From contig CAYGOF010000004.1 in NCBI GenBank assembly GCA_964351395.1, positions 288,969 to 352,968 of the forward strand: a stretch of 64,000 nucleotides of DNA. Direction: 5' to 3'. A model generated the notes under the pieces. The model was not told the DNA's origin. It did no database searches and saw only the letters and a list, made by a program, of their open reading frames with translations. This document shows positions 50,346 through 60,321 of this stretch, piece by piece (position 1 is the stretch's first letter; each line of letters opens with the position of its first letter). This DNA comes from Imperialibacter sp964351395 (lineage in GTDB: Bacteria; Bacteroidota; Bacteroidia; Cytophagales; Cyclobacteriaceae). A program made the position numbers and the translations under genes.

Positions 50346-51980
50346 TCATTTTACCCTGCTGTTTTCCACATAATAATCCTTGTCCACTTCAAGTTTTTGG
50401 AAGGCTTCAGAAAGATCCAGGGCCTGCCACTGATTGGTCGGTGTGAGTTTCCGTTCTTTACCATTAATGATTACTTCAACTGGCATGGCAAAATTGTCCA
50501 CTATATTCACCCAGCGATAGCTAAGTGTGTTCCCATCAGCTTTGTATTCCAAGGTGGGGAGCCTTGTGTCACGGAGATACTGATTGAAAAAGGGCCTGAG
50601 ATCATCTCCAAACTGCATCGCCAGGAAGTGTTCCACCTGATCGCTCGTTACCGTCTGATGGTAAAACTCTCTATTCAAACCTCGCAGCATCATTCGCCAT
50701 TTTTCGTCATCTCCTACCATTTGTCGCAGCGTGTGCAGCGTATTGGCTCCTTTTGAATACATATCGCCAGAACCTGAGTCATTGACTCCATAGTTGCCAA
50801 TGATCGGTCGGTCGTTTCGGATGTTTTTTCGTGTGCCGATCACGTATTCAGCACTGGCCTCCTTGCCATATAAGTAGTCGAGAAAAAGGCCCTCTGAATA
50901 AGCGGTAAAACTTTCATGCACCCACATATCTGCCATGTCTTTATAGGTGATGTTGTTGGCAAACCACTCGTGCCCCGACTCGTGCACGATAATGAAATCG
51001 AAGTTGAAGCCCCAGCCGGTGCCACTTACGTCGGTGGTGTGGTAGCCGTTTTTGTAGAAGTTGCCATAAGTGACACTGCTTTGGTGTTCCATGCCATAGT
51101 AGGGGACTTCCACCAGCTTGTAACTGTCTTCGTAAAAAGGGTAGGGACCAAACCAATGCTCAAAAGCCGCCAGCATTTTGGGCACTTCTTCAAAGTGGGT
51201 TTTGGCCTTTTTCAGGTTGTCGCGAAGCACATAGTAGTCGCAGTCGAGCGGACCTTTTTCTCCCTGGTAAACCTCCCCAAAGTGCACGTAGTCACCGACA
51301 TTCACATTCACGCCGTAATTGTTGATAGGATTGGATACAAACCATTCGAAGGTTCTGGTACCGTCGTTGTTAACCGTTGTCTTGCGTAAGCGGCCGTTGG
51401 AAACATCCATCAGGTGCTTAGGCACTGTCACACTGATGGTCATGCTGTCGGTTTCGTCGTACATGTGGTCTTTGCAGGGCCACCATAGGCTGGCGCCATC
51501 GCCCTGGCAGGTCGTCACCACAAAATCGTTGCCGTTATTGTCTTTGGCCCAGGTTACGCCTCCTTCCCAGGGTGGTCGCTTGCTCTCCTGCGGCACACCT
51601 CCATAGGCAATTGTTATAGCATTCACCGCTCCGGTTACTTGTTTTTTCTTGAGAGAGATGAACCAGGCATTGCCTTCTTGTGTCACCTTTAGCGGTTTTC
51701 CATCTTCCGTTACCGCTGTGATTTTCATCGGAGGCTGCAAGTCGATTTGCATCGTTTTGGCCGATTTAAGCACTTGATAGGTGACGGTGTTTTTACCACT
51801 GAAAGTTTTGGAAGCAGGATCCACCTTCACGTGTAGGTCGTAGTGGACTAAATCCCACCATTCTCTTTCAGGGGTTACAGACCCACGCAGGGTATCCTGG
51901 CGGGTGAATGTGGGAGATTGAGCGTTCGCCAGATGGACAATTAGAAGTAGGGATAGAAGTGCGAAGACAGATGATTTCAT
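50346..51980 (-). CDS. M1 family aminopeptidase
   Basis: About 544 residues from the ATG at 51980, which gives a signal peptide (SSVFALLSLLLIVHLANAQ). The zinc motif HESGHEWFANNITYKDMADMW...HESFTAYSEGL shows HExxH followed by the third ligand Glu about 18 residues later. The substrate loop ahead is MEHQSSVTYGN, a variant of GxMEN. The N-terminal beta domain (LVHYDLHVKVDPASKTFSGKNTVTY) is typical. Exported, probably periplasmic or cell-surface. Confidence 0.92.
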   Translation of the reverse strand: MKSSVFALLSLLLIVHLANAQSPTFTRQDTLRGSVTPEREWWDLVHYDLHVKVDPASKTFSGKNTVTYQVLKSAKTMQIDLQPPMKITAVTEDGKPLKVTQEGNAWFISLKKKQVTGAVNAITIAYGGVPQESKRPPWEGGVTWAKDNNGNDFVVTTCQGDGASLWWPCKDHMYDETDSMTISVTVPKHLMDVSNGRLRKTTVNNDGTRTFEWFVSNPINNYGVNVNVGDYVHFGEVYQGEKGPLDCDYYVLRDNLKKAKTHFEEVPKMLAAFEHWFGPYPFYEDSYKLVEVPYYGMEHQSSVTYGNFYKNGYHTTDVSGTGWGFNFDFIIVHESGHEWFANNITYKDMADMWVHESFTAYSEGLFLDYLYGKEASAEYVIGTRKNIRNDRPIIGNYGVNDSGSGDMYSKGANTLHTLRQMVGDDEKWRMMLRGLNREFYHQTVTSDQVEHFLAMQFGDDLRPFFNQYLRDTRLPTLEYKADGNTLSYRWVNIVDNFAMPVEVIINGKERKLTPTNQWQALDLSEAFQKLEVDKDYYVENSRVK

Positions 51981-52177
51981 AAAGGTTGTTTCAGTAGATA
52001 GCAAGATATGAATTTTACAAATAGCTGATTTACCAGAAATAACTTACGGTTGTTTGTTATTGAAACTCAAAGCTTTTTTGCTAGTTTCTATTTTTAATAA
52101 TACCCAGTCAAATAGCTGGTTATTTGTAAATTTGTTTGTCAATACGATTGCGACTAACAAAAGCTTATTGAATAAAC

Positions 52178-53056
52178 ATGCCACTAACTAGTAGTTTAAC
52201 AGAGACCTTCTTCATAAAAAGGGTCATCTATGTCGCACTTTGTGCATCTGTAATTTCTGCTTCTATCGATCTTATTGCTTCTGGAAAAATAACAAACAAT
52301 AACATCATTGATCTCCTCATTGTGGGAGGATTGGTGATAGCGCTTGTGTTTTTGCTCGTTGGGAAGACGATGCTGGCAGGCGTGGTTGGTGGAATGCTGC
52401 TAACGTTCCTTATGTCTGGTGAAATTATCATGGCTCAGTTTCTGAAACCCGGCTCTACCGGCGTTATTCTTGTGCTAGGTATGCTCTCTTCTTTGGTCTT
52501 TAAAGGCATTTACCGGTTAATAGTTCATGGTGTGGTGGTATTGAGTTTGTGTACCGCTTTGGGATACCTCGTTTACATCGACGTTCCGTTTCCCGACAAT
52601 TCGTCCATGGTTGGCAACGCCATTAACATTCTGATTATCTATGCACTGATTGCCATTACATCATCCATCATTAAGCACCGCTATGACGATTCAATCAAAG
52701 AGCTGATCGTAAAAAACGATGAACTGAAAGAAGCAAAGATGGAAATTGAGAACAAGCAGGTGGAGCTCAGCAAAAGTGTGGAAAGAGTAAACAGCCTAAA
52801 TTCGCAGCTGGAGAAAATGGTGGAGGACAAAACAGTACAAATACGCAAACAAAACGATTTGCTTGTTCAACATGCCTTCGCCAATGCCCATCATATCAGA
52901 GGACCACTTGCCAGAATTCTGGGCCTAGCACGCTTGAACTCAATGGATCCGGGCACTGATCATATTTGGTTGCTAGCGAAAATTGAGGAGGAAGCCAATG
53001 AACTTGACGCAATTGTACAAAATATAGACAGTGACTTAAACGGCATTATTGATTAA
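52178..53056 (+). CDS. Membrane protein with a HisKA-like helix but no ATPase domain
   Basis: 292 residues. Six hydrophobic segments, a coiled coil (KNDELKEAKMEIENKQVELSKSVERV), then HAFANAHHIRGPLARILGLARL, which matches the phosphoacceptor helix of histidine kinases (H-x-x-R-x-P-L-A). The protein ends about 45 residues later without the HATPase (N, G boxes) domain. It has its own start and stop, so it is not an obvious frameshift. It may be a truncated kinase, or a phosphorelay or partner protein. No response regulator is adjacent. Confidence 0.7.
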   Translation: MPLTSSLTETFFIKRVIYVALCASVISASIDLIASGKITNNNIIDLLIVGGLVIALVFLLVGKTMLAGVVGGMLLTFLMSGEIIMAQFLKPGSTGVILVLGMLSSLVFKGIYRLIVHGVVVLSLCTALGYLVYIDVPFPDNSSMVGNAINILIIYALIAITSSIIKHRYDDSIKELIVKNDELKEAKMEIENKQVELSKSVERVNSLNSQLEKMVEDKTVQIRKQNDLLVQHAFANAHHIRGPLARILGLARLNSMDPGTDHIWLLAKIEEEANELDAIVQNIDSDLNGIID

Positions 53057-53228
53057 ATACGAGCTATTTTGGCTCCCAGTCGTATTTTTAGCGTGCTTCC
53101 TGTAACAATGGCAGTTACTAGTGTGCTCTTCAAACAATCTTTCAAAGATTTTCCGTAATATCCAGTGTGTCCATTAGTTAACTCTCTCGGAAGATAACTT
53201 TGTTTTGAGCAATCCAAATGCAGGCACC

Positions 53229-54662
53229 TTAAGCAAGCAACTCCAAAACTGGTTTTCCCTGGCCATCAGGAGTGGTATAAAAGGGCCGGCCTTCGATGGT
53301 GTAATTGGTCTCAGGGTGAATGCCCAAAGCATGGTAAATGGTTTGGTGGATCTGATCAATCACAACAGTATTTTCAATGGATGAACAGGGTCTTTCATCG
53401 GCTGTTTTGCCATACACTAAGCCCTTTTTAACACCACCTCCCCACATCAGAATCGAACTGCCATCGGTAAAATGTCGGTGCATTCCGTAGAACTTCTCGT
53501 CTTCAATAATGTCTGGTTGATTCACCTGGTCTTGTACTTTTTCGCCCGGGCGGCCTTCAAGCAAGCAATCTCTGCTGAATTCGCTGGCCAGCACAATGAG
53601 CGTGCGGTCCAAATGGCCCGACTCATCCAAATCTTTGACTAGCTGCGCAATGGGGCCATCGATCAGTTCTTTCATTTTTACTACGCGGGAATGTCCATTT
53701 TCATGGGTGTCCCAGCCAAGAAAGGGCTCATACTCTGTAGAAACGCTTATAAATCGGGCGCCGTTTTGGGCAAGTCTTTTGGCTGTAAGGCAGCCCAATC
53801 CAAATCGACCTGTATTGTAGATGTCGTATTTCTCTTTTGGCTCCTGCGTCAAATCAAACACCTGCGATTCAGGGGAATTCAATAGCCGGTATGATTGCTC
53901 CATCGATCTCATCAACGATTCTCTCTGATAGTCGCTCCCTCGTCCCATCACCAGGCTCTTGTCAGCCAATTCTTTGTAAAGTTGATTTCTTGCTTCGAAC
54001 CTTTTCAAAGACATCCCCTGCGGTGGGCGAACACTCTCAAGTCCGCTTGACGGATCCGGGATTAAAAATGGACCATATTCACTTCCGAGGAAACCTGCGG
54101 AGTGAAAAGCTTTCAGTTCTTCCCCTTCTCCCACAGTGAATCGCTGGCCCATAGCAATAAAGGGAGGAATGACCGGATTGACAGGTCCTAATTCTTTGGC
54201 GATCCAGGCGCCAATATGTGGTGCCTGCACCGATTGTGGCGGCTCGTAGCAGGTATGCCAGTGGTATTGATGCCGGGTGTGCAAGATATGTCCCAGGTCT
54301 GCAGATTTGTAAGAACGTATGATGGCTCCTTTGTCCATCACGCTACCAATGGACTCAAGCCCTTCGGAAAAATACAGACCATCCACTGCAGTCGGGACTT
54401 TTGGAAACGAACTCAAAACTCGCTTGCTCTCAACACCTTTTGTGTACGGAGTATAGGCCTTGGGATCGAAGGTTTCCGTATGCGCCATGCCTCCGGCCAT
54501 CCAAAGCAATATGACTGTGTCAGCAGTAGAGCGCATCGCAGGGGCAGGGCTGCAAGAACTCAAAAAGCTTGCAGAGGGAAGGCTCACAGCTGCAGCAGCC
54601 AGACTGGCTGCCCCCATTTTCTTCATAAATTCCCTGCGTGAATTGGCTATGTGATGGTCCAT
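53229..54662 (-). CDS. DUF1501 protein with Tat signal
   Basis: 477 residues. The Tat-type signal is MDHHIANSRREFMKKMGAAS. The DUF1501 (sulfatase-like fold) pattern is seen in VILLWMAGGMAHTETFDPK, HILHTRHQYHWHTCYEPPQ, YGPFLIPDPSSGLESVRPP, LGWDTHENGH and TLIVLASEFSRDCLLEGRPG. These proteins are usually paired with a DUF1549/DUF1553 cytochrome-type protein, as here: the pair gene starts 11 bases upstream of this one on the same strand. They are common in Planctomycetes and Cytophagales; their job is not established. Confidence 0.92.
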   Translation of the reverse strand: MDHHIANSRREFMKKMGAASLAAAAVSLPSASFLSSCSPAPAMRSTADTVILLWMAGGMAHTETFDPKAYTPYTKGVESKRVLSSFPKVPTAVDGLYFSEGLESIGSVMDKGAIIRSYKSADLGHILHTRHQYHWHTCYEPPQSVQAPHIGAWIAKELGPVNPVIPPFIAMGQRFTVGEGEELKAFHSAGFLGSEYGPFLIPDPSSGLESVRPPQGMSLKRFEARNQLYKELADKSLVMGRGSDYQRESLMRSMEQSYRLLNSPESQVFDLTQEPKEKYDIYNTGRFGLGCLTAKRLAQNGARFISVSTEYEPFLGWDTHENGHSRVVKMKELIDGPIAQLVKDLDESGHLDRTLIVLASEFSRDCLLEGRPGEKVQDQVNQPDIIEDEKFYGMHRHFTDGSSILMWGGGVKKGLVYGKTADERPCSSIENTVVIDQIHQTIYHALGIHPETNYTIEGRPFYTTPDGQGKPVLELLA

Positions 54663-54673
54663 TCTTTTTATCT

Positions 54674-57526
54674 CTAGTAAATAAACTGAAATTCAGGCAG
54701 CAGCAAAGTGGCCCAAAATAGGTCTTGTAAGCCTTCTTTGTCTGGAGTGTCTCCCAGCGCACTCAACATAAGTTTCTTTTCATCGTTAGACGGTTGGCGG
54801 CCCAATGCTTTTAAATAAAGGGCCTCTACAAGTCCGGCTCCATTACTGCCATACTGCTGCAGCCAGCGGCCGGCACCTTCTTCGAGCACCTGGTTAAAAT
54901 AATCTCCGTTTGTCAGTTCCAGCGATTGCAGTAGTGTAGCCTGATCGTCCCTCGAAGTGGCTACATTTTCCCGGCTTGGCCGGCCCAGGGCTTTCAAAAA
55001 CGGATGTTGCCTGACCAAACTGGCTCGCGCATAGTCAGAGGTATTGTCGTCGAACGTGAAACTCAAAAGATGATCCCAATGCATCGAGCCATAGTTGCGG
55101 ACGTTTCCCCATTCCGAATCGTCAAATGCAATGTTCAGCCATTCTTTTTCGGGACGAACGTCGGTGCTTTTCCAGCCCTCAACGCTGGCTGACTCTATAA
55201 TAGATTCGCTGCTGTCTTTCTGTAGGATCCTCATGGCAAACAATATTCCAGAAGGTTTGGCTATAGCGCCTTCATTTGTTCCCTCTATTGCGATGATATT
55301 TTCCCCGCTTGTGAGAAAAGTAGTCACGTCCAGCTTATTTACTTTTCTCCAGTCGTTCCCGTCAGCTACTTTTTGCCCATTTAGGTAAAACGAATAAGTA
55401 TCATCCACTGAAATCAGGGCCAGAGCATTTGTGATCTCTTTGTCTGTGAGTGTGAACTTGTGGCGGAAGTATCTCGTGCCCGGCTCAGGTAGCACGTCAC
55501 GATCAAATTTCCTTTCCCGGTGCCAAATCCTGTTTGATGACAGGCTGCCACCAGAGGGATTGAATGCGGCAGCATAATAGACTGGAGAGATGACCTGGCT
55601 TACCGCATCAGAAAATTGCTCGGCACTCATTCTTCTTATAATTGGCCCGTTGAAAACATAGCGCGCTGACTTCACCTGTTCTAATTTTTCATAGTTTACG
55701 GTAGGCAATTGGTAGGCTTTTGAGGTCATGATGGTGCGCATCAGGCGCTTAAGGTCATAGCCTGTGTCAGTAAAATCCGCTGCCAGCCAGTCGAGTAAAT
55801 TGGCATCCCAGGGTGCATTGTCCATTTCATCCACAGGCTCGACAATACCGCGGCCCATGAGTCTTTGCCATATTCTGTTGGTAATAGTGCGGTACAGTCT
55901 TCCATTCTCAGGCTTTACAATTACCTGTGAAAGTTTCAGTAAGCGTTCCTTCAGGCAGTCGGCATCTACCGATCCCAACTCTGGATACAGAAAGCTAACC
56001 TTGGCCATTTTTCCGATAGGCTTGTCACACCGGTTGAGTTCCAGCACCGAATCGGCAAATATGGACGCAAAGCCATAAGCCTGATCCAGGGTGAGGTTGC
56101 TGACAAAGCTGTTGTGGCAGGAAGCACATTTCACATTCACTCCCATTAGTGATTGCCCAATATTTTGAGCGGCCTGCATTTCGGTTCGCTGGCTGGCGTT
56201 CACTACACCTCGCCATTCGATGCCTTTAATGAACCCTTCGGAGGCAGGCGTAGGGTTGACTAGTTCACTCACCATTGCATTGTAAGGCTTGTTGTCAGCC
56301 AATGCTTTGTATAGCCAGTCAGTGATCTGCTTTCTGCCACCAGTAATAAAGCCTGTGCCGGAGTAATCGTTTCTTAGTAAGTCGTTCCAAAAACTCAGCC
56401 AGTGTTGGGTATAATTACGGTTGTCGGCTAGCAGGCGGTCGATCAGTTGCGTTCGTTTATTGGGATTCGCATCATCAACGAACCGATTGATCGCATCAGG
56501 TTCCGGCAACAATCCAACGATATCCAGATAGGCCCGTCTGATGAATGTTTTGTCGTCTACCAATTGCGGCCAGGTAATGCCGTTCTTTTCAAAGTAGACA
56601 TCCAACAGTTTGTCTACGGGATGCTCTTGCTCCGAGGAAGCCGGCAAGGCTGGCTTTGACAAGGCGAGGACCGCTTCCGGGAACACTTTCAGCGCCCGGT
56701 CCGACCAATGGGCACCCTTTTCAATCCATAATTTGATCAGGGCGATTTCATTTTCCTGAAGCACCTTTCCCTTTTTCGGCATAACGTCATCGTCGTTGGA
56801 CGAAAGGGTTATTCTTCTGTATATTTCACTTTCTTCCGGGCGACCCGGCACAATTACTTTTCCGGATTTGCCGCCCTGGAAAACGCCTCTTTTGTTTTCT
56901 AATACAAGCTCCCCTTTTTGCTTGTTTTCGCTGTGGCATTGGTAGCAGTTATGCGCAAAGATGGCTCTTACTTCCAAATTGAGATTGTCGAGCTCGGTTT
57001 CTGACAAGGAGTCCAGTTGCTTCAATTGAGCCAACAATGCCACGCCTCGGGAATCGTCATAATCATCTGAGTTGCCCGGCAGCACACTTGATAGAAAATC
57101 TTCGCCATGGGTGAGGTTAGCCCCCAAATGTCCAGTTATGGTAAGAGAGATAACCGATAGCACCAGCAGCGACCGATAGGCCAGGTAATTTGGCATTTTT
57201 CCTGCAATGGTTTTTTGGAGGAGGAAAGCGGCAATGATAGAAAGTATGGCTGTGGTGATACCCAGGTTCTGATGTAGCTGCACCAACTCGCCTGTGTAAT
57301 CATCGAAGGTGCGAAGGAACCACCCCAGGCTGGTGGCTAATACAGCAGAAAAAGCCCCCAGGTACACCATCCAGTTGATACCCTCCCTCAGGCCAGGTCG
57401 TTTGCCATTCAGGGTGAGCCACTCCAGAAAAAGGGCAACAACTAATAATCCAATTGGAAAATGGACGATCAGGGGATGAAGTCGGCCCAATAACTGAAAC
57501 ATCCAAATCCATGCATTTTCCTCCAT
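54674..57526 (-). CDS. Planctomycete-type cytochrome and DUF1549/DUF1553 protein
   Basis: 950 residues. An N-terminal membrane part with four segments is of DUF2231 type. Next is the cytochrome region with CYQCH (about residue 194), DUF1549 with VDKLLDVYFEKNG and FIRRAYLDIVGLLPEPDAINRF, a second CASCH, and DUF1553 with ITNRIWQRLMGRGIVEPVDEMD. Between about residues 660 and 790 there is an additional beta domain (SVDDTYSFYLNGQKVADGND, IAIEGTNEG) that looks like a galactose-binding module. Two CxxCH sites imply c-type haem in the periplasm. The DUF1501 partner follows after 11 bases. Confidence 0.9.
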   Translation of the reverse strand: MEENAWIWMFQLLGRLHPLIVHFPIGLLVVALFLEWLTLNGKRPGLREGINWMVYLGAFSAVLATSLGWFLRTFDDYTGELVQLHQNLGITTAILSIIAAFLLQKTIAGKMPNYLAYRSLLVLSVISLTITGHLGANLTHGEDFLSSVLPGNSDDYDDSRGVALLAQLKQLDSLSETELDNLNLEVRAIFAHNCYQCHSENKQKGELVLENKRGVFQGGKSGKVIVPGRPEESEIYRRITLSSNDDDVMPKKGKVLQENEIALIKLWIEKGAHWSDRALKVFPEAVLALSKPALPASSEQEHPVDKLLDVYFEKNGITWPQLVDDKTFIRRAYLDIVGLLPEPDAINRFVDDANPNKRTQLIDRLLADNRNYTQHWLSFWNDLLRNDYSGTGFITGGRKQITDWLYKALADNKPYNAMVSELVNPTPASEGFIKGIEWRGVVNASQRTEMQAAQNIGQSLMGVNVKCASCHNSFVSNLTLDQAYGFASIFADSVLELNRCDKPIGKMAKVSFLYPELGSVDADCLKERLLKLSQVIVKPENGRLYRTITNRIWQRLMGRGIVEPVDEMDNAPWDANLLDWLAADFTDTGYDLKRLMRTIMTSKAYQLPTVNYEKLEQVKSARYVFNGPIIRRMSAEQFSDAVSQVISPVYYAAAFNPSGGSLSSNRIWHRERKFDRDVLPEPGTRYFRHKFTLTDKEITNALALISVDDTYSFYLNGQKVADGNDWRKVNKLDVTTFLTSGENIIAIEGTNEGAIAKPSGILFAMRILQKDSSESIIESASVEGWKSTDVRPEKEWLNIAFDDSEWGNVRNYGSMHWDHLLSFTFDDNTSDYARASLVRQHPFLKALGRPSRENVATSRDDQATLLQSLELTNGDYFNQVLEEGAGRWLQQYGSNGAGLVEALYLKALGRQPSNDEKKLMLSALGDTPDKEGLQDLFWATLLLPEFQFIY

Positions 57527-57697
57527 GTTCCAAAATAAGGGTAAATCTTTAGAAAAGCATTTATTAGGTTATGATTGGCGGGTAGTTATAAAAGACGAAC
57601 AGCAATAGTGGAAAAACGCTGTGCCCGAAACGGTTGGATGAAGCTATTTTCGTAGCGGCATAGTCAGACGCACCGTGGGCTTATGGCTCACGGCCGT

Positions 57698-59305
57698 CTA
57701 CTCGATTATGTTCAATTTATCTATAATTTCTTGTTTCTTAAATATAGAATAATGTGATTGACGAACAAAAAAATCATCAAGGGGTAAATAACAATATTCA
57801 ATTTTAAAAGAATCAATCTCTACTAATGAAGTCAAAGAACTAAGGATTTGATGGCTGCATTTCCCCTTTTTTTTAATTTTAGCAGGATACTTTTTAAAAC
57901 CAATGATGTTTCTGATAGATGATTTGAGTTGATAGCCTTTGTCTACTGTTTTATTCTTGTTTAGTTCAATAAAATAGTTGTACTCACTATTGCGAATTAA
58001 ATCGATTATTCCTTCACATTTTCTATTACTTAAGAGGAAGTAATCTTCATAATTTGCGAATCTCATATACTTAGTAGGCATTGGTTTTTCCATTAGGGTA
58101 TAATACTCTTCAAACCCTATGACAAAAGGATCTTCATATTTTTTATTGAATTTTTTGATTAGTTTAATTTCGTCTTGATAAGTGAAAGGAACTTTATAAA
58201 ACAGTACATCAAAAAAATTGTATGAAATAAAAATACCAACAAGAATAGAACCAAAAAGCTGGCTTTTGATTGAAGACTTGATTGATAGAATTACGAAGGT
58301 GCCAAGGATTACTATTACAAATAATAATGGGATAATATCTGGAGGTCCTTGAAATTCTAAGGTGTTGAATGCAAACCATACCAGAGCGTATGAAATTAGA
58401 AAATAAATTGCCCTCTTATTTCGTATGATTAACAAGCACTTTTCTTTGAAATAAATAGCATAGCTAATAAGTAACAACAGGCCCATAGATGCTGCGATGA
58501 AATGGCCAGCTTCTGTTATAAAAGATGGGAATATAGCTCTATAAAGCCATTTAAATGGCGTTTCACTTAGTTCCTCTCCTTCTACTACCAATTTCCTGAG
58601 AATAGCCTGATTCCAGAAATCCAGCCAGCCATTGGTTAAACTTAGGTAGAAAATGACGGGAATAGTGGCAATTAATACCCCGCCTGCCAAATTCAATAGT
58701 GCTGGTTTAATTTTATTTGAATGCCAAGGTAAAACGATTGAACAGGCTATTAAACTTATCACAGAAACATGCCAGCACATGGCTGCAGCTGAGAAGCAAA
58801 GACCCGTTATTAACCAATTGTCTTTGATTAGGAAATACATCCCTACTATAGAAAAGAGGAGAACGAAAATTTTTGGCTCTGCATTTACTCCCGATAATAT
58901 TTGCAAATACCCTAAGCCAACAAAAAGCGACATGCCTATCCAAGTACCTGCTTTGTCATGAAAAATCTCTTTTAGAAGTAAAAAAAACGAGCCACACATT
59001 GTTCCATACAGCATCAATCCAAACACTCTTGCAGACTCTATTGTGTTAAAAGAAAAAAGTGATCCCAATTTCATGATTAAGGCCACTATAATAGTTGATA
59101 GAGGAGTATAGCCAAATGTTGTTGACTGATATAAAGGTTCTCCTCTAAAAACTACTTGTGACATATAAAGTAGATAAGCTCTATCGAACAGTATGGGCTG
59201 TTGAAATGGTTTGTAGAATATTACTGTAATTAATATTCCTGTAGTGCACCATAATAGGAATCCTATACTATTTTTATCATGGAATAACGTCGGTATCTTT
59301 ATCAT
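57698..59305 (-). CDS. Integral membrane glycosyltransferase (GT-C/family 39-like)
   Basis: 535 residues with about ten membrane segments in the first 380, then a soluble C-terminal part. The first loop after helix 1 carries an acid (QPILFDRAYLLYMSQVVFRGEPLYQSTTFGYTPLS), as in GT-C enzymes that transfer sugars from polyprenyl phosphates. Base composition is clearly more AT-rich than the DUF1501 pair next door. It is divergent from the epimerase gene that begins 44 bases away. Confidence 0.75.
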   Translation of the reverse strand: MIKIPTLFHDKNSIGFLLWCTTGILITVIFYKPFQQPILFDRAYLLYMSQVVFRGEPLYQSTTFGYTPLSTIIVALIMKLGSLFSFNTIESARVFGLMLYGTMCGSFFLLLKEIFHDKAGTWIGMSLFVGLGYLQILSGVNAEPKIFVLLFSIVGMYFLIKDNWLITGLCFSAAAMCWHVSVISLIACSIVLPWHSNKIKPALLNLAGGVLIATIPVIFYLSLTNGWLDFWNQAILRKLVVEGEELSETPFKWLYRAIFPSFITEAGHFIAASMGLLLLISYAIYFKEKCLLIIRNKRAIYFLISYALVWFAFNTLEFQGPPDIIPLLFVIVILGTFVILSIKSSIKSQLFGSILVGIFISYNFFDVLFYKVPFTYQDEIKLIKKFNKKYEDPFVIGFEEYYTLMEKPMPTKYMRFANYEDYFLLSNRKCEGIIDLIRNSEYNYFIELNKNKTVDKGYQLKSSIRNIIGFKKYPAKIKKKGKCSHQILSSLTSLVEIDSFKIEYCYLPLDDFFVRQSHYSIFKKQEIIDKLNIIE

Positions 59306-59349
59306 CGATAATTGAATAATTTAAGGTCTAGTTTCAAAACTACGTTTAA

Positions 59350-60321
59350 ATGGATGATCATGAAAGTTGCATTGTTGAAAAGAAGGCTATTGTAGCTGGA
59401 GCAACAGGTTTTATAGGTGCCAACATGGTCCGACGCTTGATAGCACAAGGTTATAAGGTGGGTGGCATGACTAGAAAAGAATCTAGTATTTGGCGCATTG
59501 AGGGAATAATAGATCAGGTAGAGCTTCACAGAGTTGACTATGGTAATCAAGAGGAAGTATCCAATATTATGCGAAAGTATCATCCTACGCAACTCTTCAA
59601 TTGTACTCAGCCTGACTTTATGTTGCTTAATGATAAGAAAAACTTCGGAAATGTGCTGTGCGAAAGTATACAGGTACTTTCCTGTTTACTAGAAGCGAGC
59701 ACAAAACTTAATGGGCTTAAGTCATTTGTCCACTGTTGTAGTTCTAATATCTATGATTGGTCTTCAGACGCTTACCTTCTTAGTGAAGGGACACTAATCA
59801 ACCCAACAACATTGAGAGGGATAGTAAAATCCACAGAAAGAGATTTGTGTAGATACTATGTTTCAAAAAATAATTGTCCAGTAAGGTTAGCCAGGATTTT
59901 CCGTGCATATGGGCCTTGGGACGCAGAAGATAAATTAATTGTGAAAACGTTGCAATCAATCTATCAGAGTAAAGAGTTATCAATCGCCCAGTCTGAGTTT
60001 AAAAGAGACTATGTCTATGTTGGAGACTTAGTAAAAGGAATGATTGCTTTCGCTGAATCTGACGCTGAAAGTGGAAGTGAAATAAATTTCGGAGGTGGTC
60101 AAGATTACAGTGCTGGAGAGATCGTGAATAGAATAGAAAAATTGTCTGGTTTGAATGTAGTGCGAAGTTCAGCCGCTTACCCAAAGAATAATTATGACAA
60201 AGGTCGATTTTTGTCTTCCATACAAAAAGCTAAAGATGTACTGGGTTGGCAGCCAAGGACAACAATTGATGAGGGTTTATCACGAACCATTGATTGGTAC
60301 AAACAGTATAATAAGCTATGA
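59350..60321 (+). CDS. NAD-dependent epimerase-like protein lacking the catalytic Tyr
   Basis: 323 residues, extended short-chain dehydrogenase fold. Nucleotide site VAGATGFIGANMVRRL at the N terminus. The usual YxxxK is LRGIVK here (about residues 156-161), so the Tyr position is occupied by Arg and only Lys is kept. FRAYGPWD and DYVYVGDLVKGM and LGWQP further on fit UDP-sugar epimerases. It may bind nucleotide sugar without classical epimerase activity. The stop overlaps the start of the GT2 gene by four bases. Confidence 0.8.
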   Translation: MDDHESCIVEKKAIVAGATGFIGANMVRRLIAQGYKVGGMTRKESSIWRIEGIIDQVELHRVDYGNQEEVSNIMRKYHPTQLFNCTQPDFMLLNDKKNFGNVLCESIQVLSCLLEASTKLNGLKSFVHCCSSNIYDWSSDAYLLSEGTLINPTTLRGIVKSTERDLCRYYVSKNNCPVRLARIFRAYGPWDAEDKLIVKTLQSIYQSKELSIAQSEFKRDYVYVGDLVKGMIAFAESDAESGSEINFGGGQDYSAGEIVNRIEKLSGLNVVRSSAAYPKNNYDKGRFLSSIQKAKDVLGWQPRTTIDEGLSRTIDWYKQYNKL

